Shown here in pieces: positions 62,691-64,000 of a DNA stretch of 64,000 nucleotides (position 1 is the first letter of the stretch; every line of letters begins with the position of its first letter). A model generated the notes under the pieces. The model saw only the letters and a program-made list of their open reading frames with translations, had not been told where the DNA came from and did not search any database. The DNA lies in the NCBI GenBank assembly GCA_030148725.1, contig JASBSU010000004.1, positions 124,001 through 188,000 on the forward strand, written 5' to 3'. The translations under genes were made by a program, and so were the position numbers. Origin of the DNA: Hyphomicrobium sp. GTDB taxonomy: Bacteria; Pseudomonadota; Alphaproteobacteria; Rhizobiales; Hyphomicrobiaceae.

Positions 62691-63822
62691 ATGCGTGCCG
62701 AATCGCAAAAGCTCGTCGATTCCATCAAGGAGGCTCTCGGTCTCCTGCGGAGGCATCTTTGACTGGGATACTGCCCAGCAACGTCTGGCTGAGCTGAACA
62801 AGCGCGCGGAGGATCCGAGCCTCTGGAATGATACGCGTGCCGCGCAGAAGGTGATGCGTCAACGCCAGCAGCTCGAGCGCGCCATCGGCATCTACCAGGA
62901 TCTCGAGCGCGGCCTCGATGACGGCGTGACGCTCATCGAGCTCGGCGAGGAGGCAGACGACGATGCCTCCGTCGCGGAAGGCGAAGCGCTTTTAAAGAAG
63001 CTCGACGACGAAGCGCAGCGGCGCAGCGTCGAAGCGCTGCTGTCCGGCGAGGCTGACGGCAACGACGCTTATCTGGAAGTGCATGCCGGCGCGGGCGGTA
63101 CGGAGAGCCAGGATTGGGCTTCCATGCTGGCGCGCATGTACATGCGCTGGGCGGAGCAGCGCGGTTACAAGGTTTCGACGCTGGAAGAGAGCGCGGGGGA
63201 AGAGGCGGGCATCAAGTCCGTCACGATGGAGATCAAGGGCGAAGGCGCATACGGGTGGCTCAAGACGGAGTCCGGCGTGCATCGTCTGGTGCGCATCTCT
63301 CCTTATGACTCCAACGCGCGCCGTCACACGAGCTTCGCGTCGGTCTGGGTGTATCCGGTGATCGACGACGACATCGACATCCAGATCAACGAGAGCGAGT
63401 GCCGCATCGACACCTATCGCTCGTCGGGAGCCGGCGGACAGCACGTCAACACGACGGACTCCGCGGTGCGTATCACGCACATCCCGACGGGTATTGCGGT
63501 CGCGAGCCAGCAGGAGCGCTCGCAGATCAAGAACCGCGCCATTGCTTGGGCGATGCTGAAGTCGCGGTTGTACGAACTGGAGCTGAAAAAGCGCGAAGAG
63601 AAGGCCAACGCCGAGGCGGCGAGCAAGACTGAGATCGGCTGGGGACACCAGATCCGTTCGTACGTGCTGCAGCCGTATCAGCTGGTCAAGGATCTGCGCA
63701 CCGGTACGCAGAGCACCAACCCGGCGGCAGTGCTCGACGGCGACATCGACCCGTTCATCGAGAGTGCGCTGGCGCAGCGCATCAAGGGTGGCGGACCCGT
63801 CGAGGTCGCCGACATCGATTAA
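62691..63822 (+). CDS. prfB: peptide chain release factor 2 with programmed +1 frameshift
   Basis: Recognises UGA/UAA stop codons and triggers peptide release. It is encoded in two frames. Codons 1-23 from ATG 62691 ([23 protein letters not shown]) end at an in-frame TGA (62760-62762). The main ORF continues in the +1 frame from GAC 62761, giving a 376-aa protein, [22 protein letters not shown] and onward. Conserved parts are the codon-recognition region [15 protein letters not shown] and the GGQ loop [16 protein letters not shown]. The ORF-track start at 62695 (GTG) is an artefact of reading the +1 frame backward. GGAGGCAACT precedes the true ATG. Confidence 0.96.
62748..62763 (+). promoter_or_regulatory. 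programmed +1 frameshift site of prfB
   Basis: CGGAGG (internal Shine-Dalgarno-like), three bases CAT, then CTT TGA C. This is the same arrangement as E. coli prfB (AGGGGG TAT CTT TGA C). A slow UGA, RF2's own stop, promotes the slip from CTT to TTT and so autoregulates RF2 level. Confidence 0.93.
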
Positions 63823-63849
63823 AGCTGGGTGGGATTGGTCAGAGGCAGA

Positions 63850-63889
63850 GGGTTCAGTGCTGCGGCGTTACCACGAATACACTGAACCC
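63850..63889. repeat. inverted repeat downstream of prfB
   Basis: GGGTTCAGTG / CACTGAACCC, 10-bp perfect arms separated by 20 bp, 27 bp after the prfB stop. No T tract follows. It could be a weak terminator, an RNA structure or an operator for a gene beyond the window. No ORF is evident in the last 178 bp. Confidence 0.6.
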
Positions 63890-64000
63890 TGATGCCGAGG
63901 CGTTTCGGTGCCGGAGCGCCGAGCCACAGTTACGATAGCACCGGAGCGCAAACAAACCGTCTCCACAGCCGGCGTCAATCGCTTAAGCGAGGTGAATAAG

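Noticed and set aside
62695-63822. ORF-track start of RF2 at GTG 62695 as a normal gene
   Set aside because: The first residues ([22 protein letters not shown]) are a backward read of the +1 frame. The conserved N-terminus is in the zero frame from ATG 62691.

Overview
The window is a high-GC, gene-dense chromosomal segment of an alphaproteobacterium, most likely of the order Hyphomicrobiales (Hyphomicrobium-like). This placement is inferred from the protein content: a CC0125/CC1285-type lipoprotein, a Com1/DsbA - aroQ - accB - accC - aat run, a ppx-rlmE pair, a guaB - MAPEG - RsmB-like run, the carboxy(nor)spermidine polyamine route, and a perfect GGAAC-N17-CGTT (EcfG-type) promoter. No phage, complete insertion sequence or CRISPR array is visible. 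One tRNA gene (Gln, anticodon CTG) is present.

Layout. 1-7.0 kb: an MdtABC-type tripartite RND efflux operon on the minus strand, with mdtC cut by the window edge. 7.1-12.1 kb: small membrane proteins, an NCS2 purine permease, a membrane-anchored diguanylate cyclase, a GlsB-type protein and an FMN-dependent alpha-hydroxy acid oxidase. 12.4-16.3 kb: carboxynorspermidine synthase and decarboxylase, separated by a membrane-bound alpha/beta hydrolase. 17-19.3 kb: Tex. 19.3-22.9 kb: a looser, lower-GC accessory stretch. It holds an unusual secreted protein that looks like an ExbD/TolR-like domain followed by TolA/TonB C-terminal-like domains, a lipoprotein, two orphan small ORFs, and tandem duplications beside tRNA-Gln. 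23-30.3 kb: an M15 peptidase, ppx/gppA, rlmE, a frame-broken alpha/beta hydrolase, a DUF808 protein, an EcfG-promoter-driven PPOX protein and several small secreted proteins. 30.6-37.4 kb: guaB, MAPEG, an RsmB-like methyltransferase, a methyltransferase-ATP-grasp fusion, tspO and a zinc-ribbon membrane protein. 37.4-40.7 kb: an Aat paralogue and an ECF42-type sigma factor with two DGPF/YciI proteins. 40.9-46.1 kb: guaA, a methyltransferase, an ArsC-like protein, an LLM oxidoreductase, a HAD protein and YbaK. 46.4-52.5 kb: a small secreted protein, aat, accC, accB, aroQ, a DsbA-like thiol oxidoreductase and an M48 protease. 52.7-63.8 kb: an aminotransferase, a Spy-like protein, RNase E/G, an AmiC-type amidase, PBP1A and prfB with its programmed +1 frameshift.

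Much of the window is housekeeping: GMP synthesis (guaB, guaA), fatty-acid initiation (accB, accC), aromatic synthesis (aroQ), peptidoglycan and envelope work (PBP1A, AmiC, the M15 and M48 peptidases, the DsbA-like protein, Spy-like) and translation quality control (rlmE, RsmB-like, ybaK, aat, prfB). The less familiar items are the ExbD-TonB-like secreted protein, the methyltransferase-ATP-grasp fusion, the divergent Aat paralogue, the membrane hydrolase inside the polyamine pair, and a 13-bp-arm palindrome centred on the GTG start of the ECF sigma gene. Start codons were chosen by reading ribosome binding sites and comparing with remembered family N-termini. No database search was possible.
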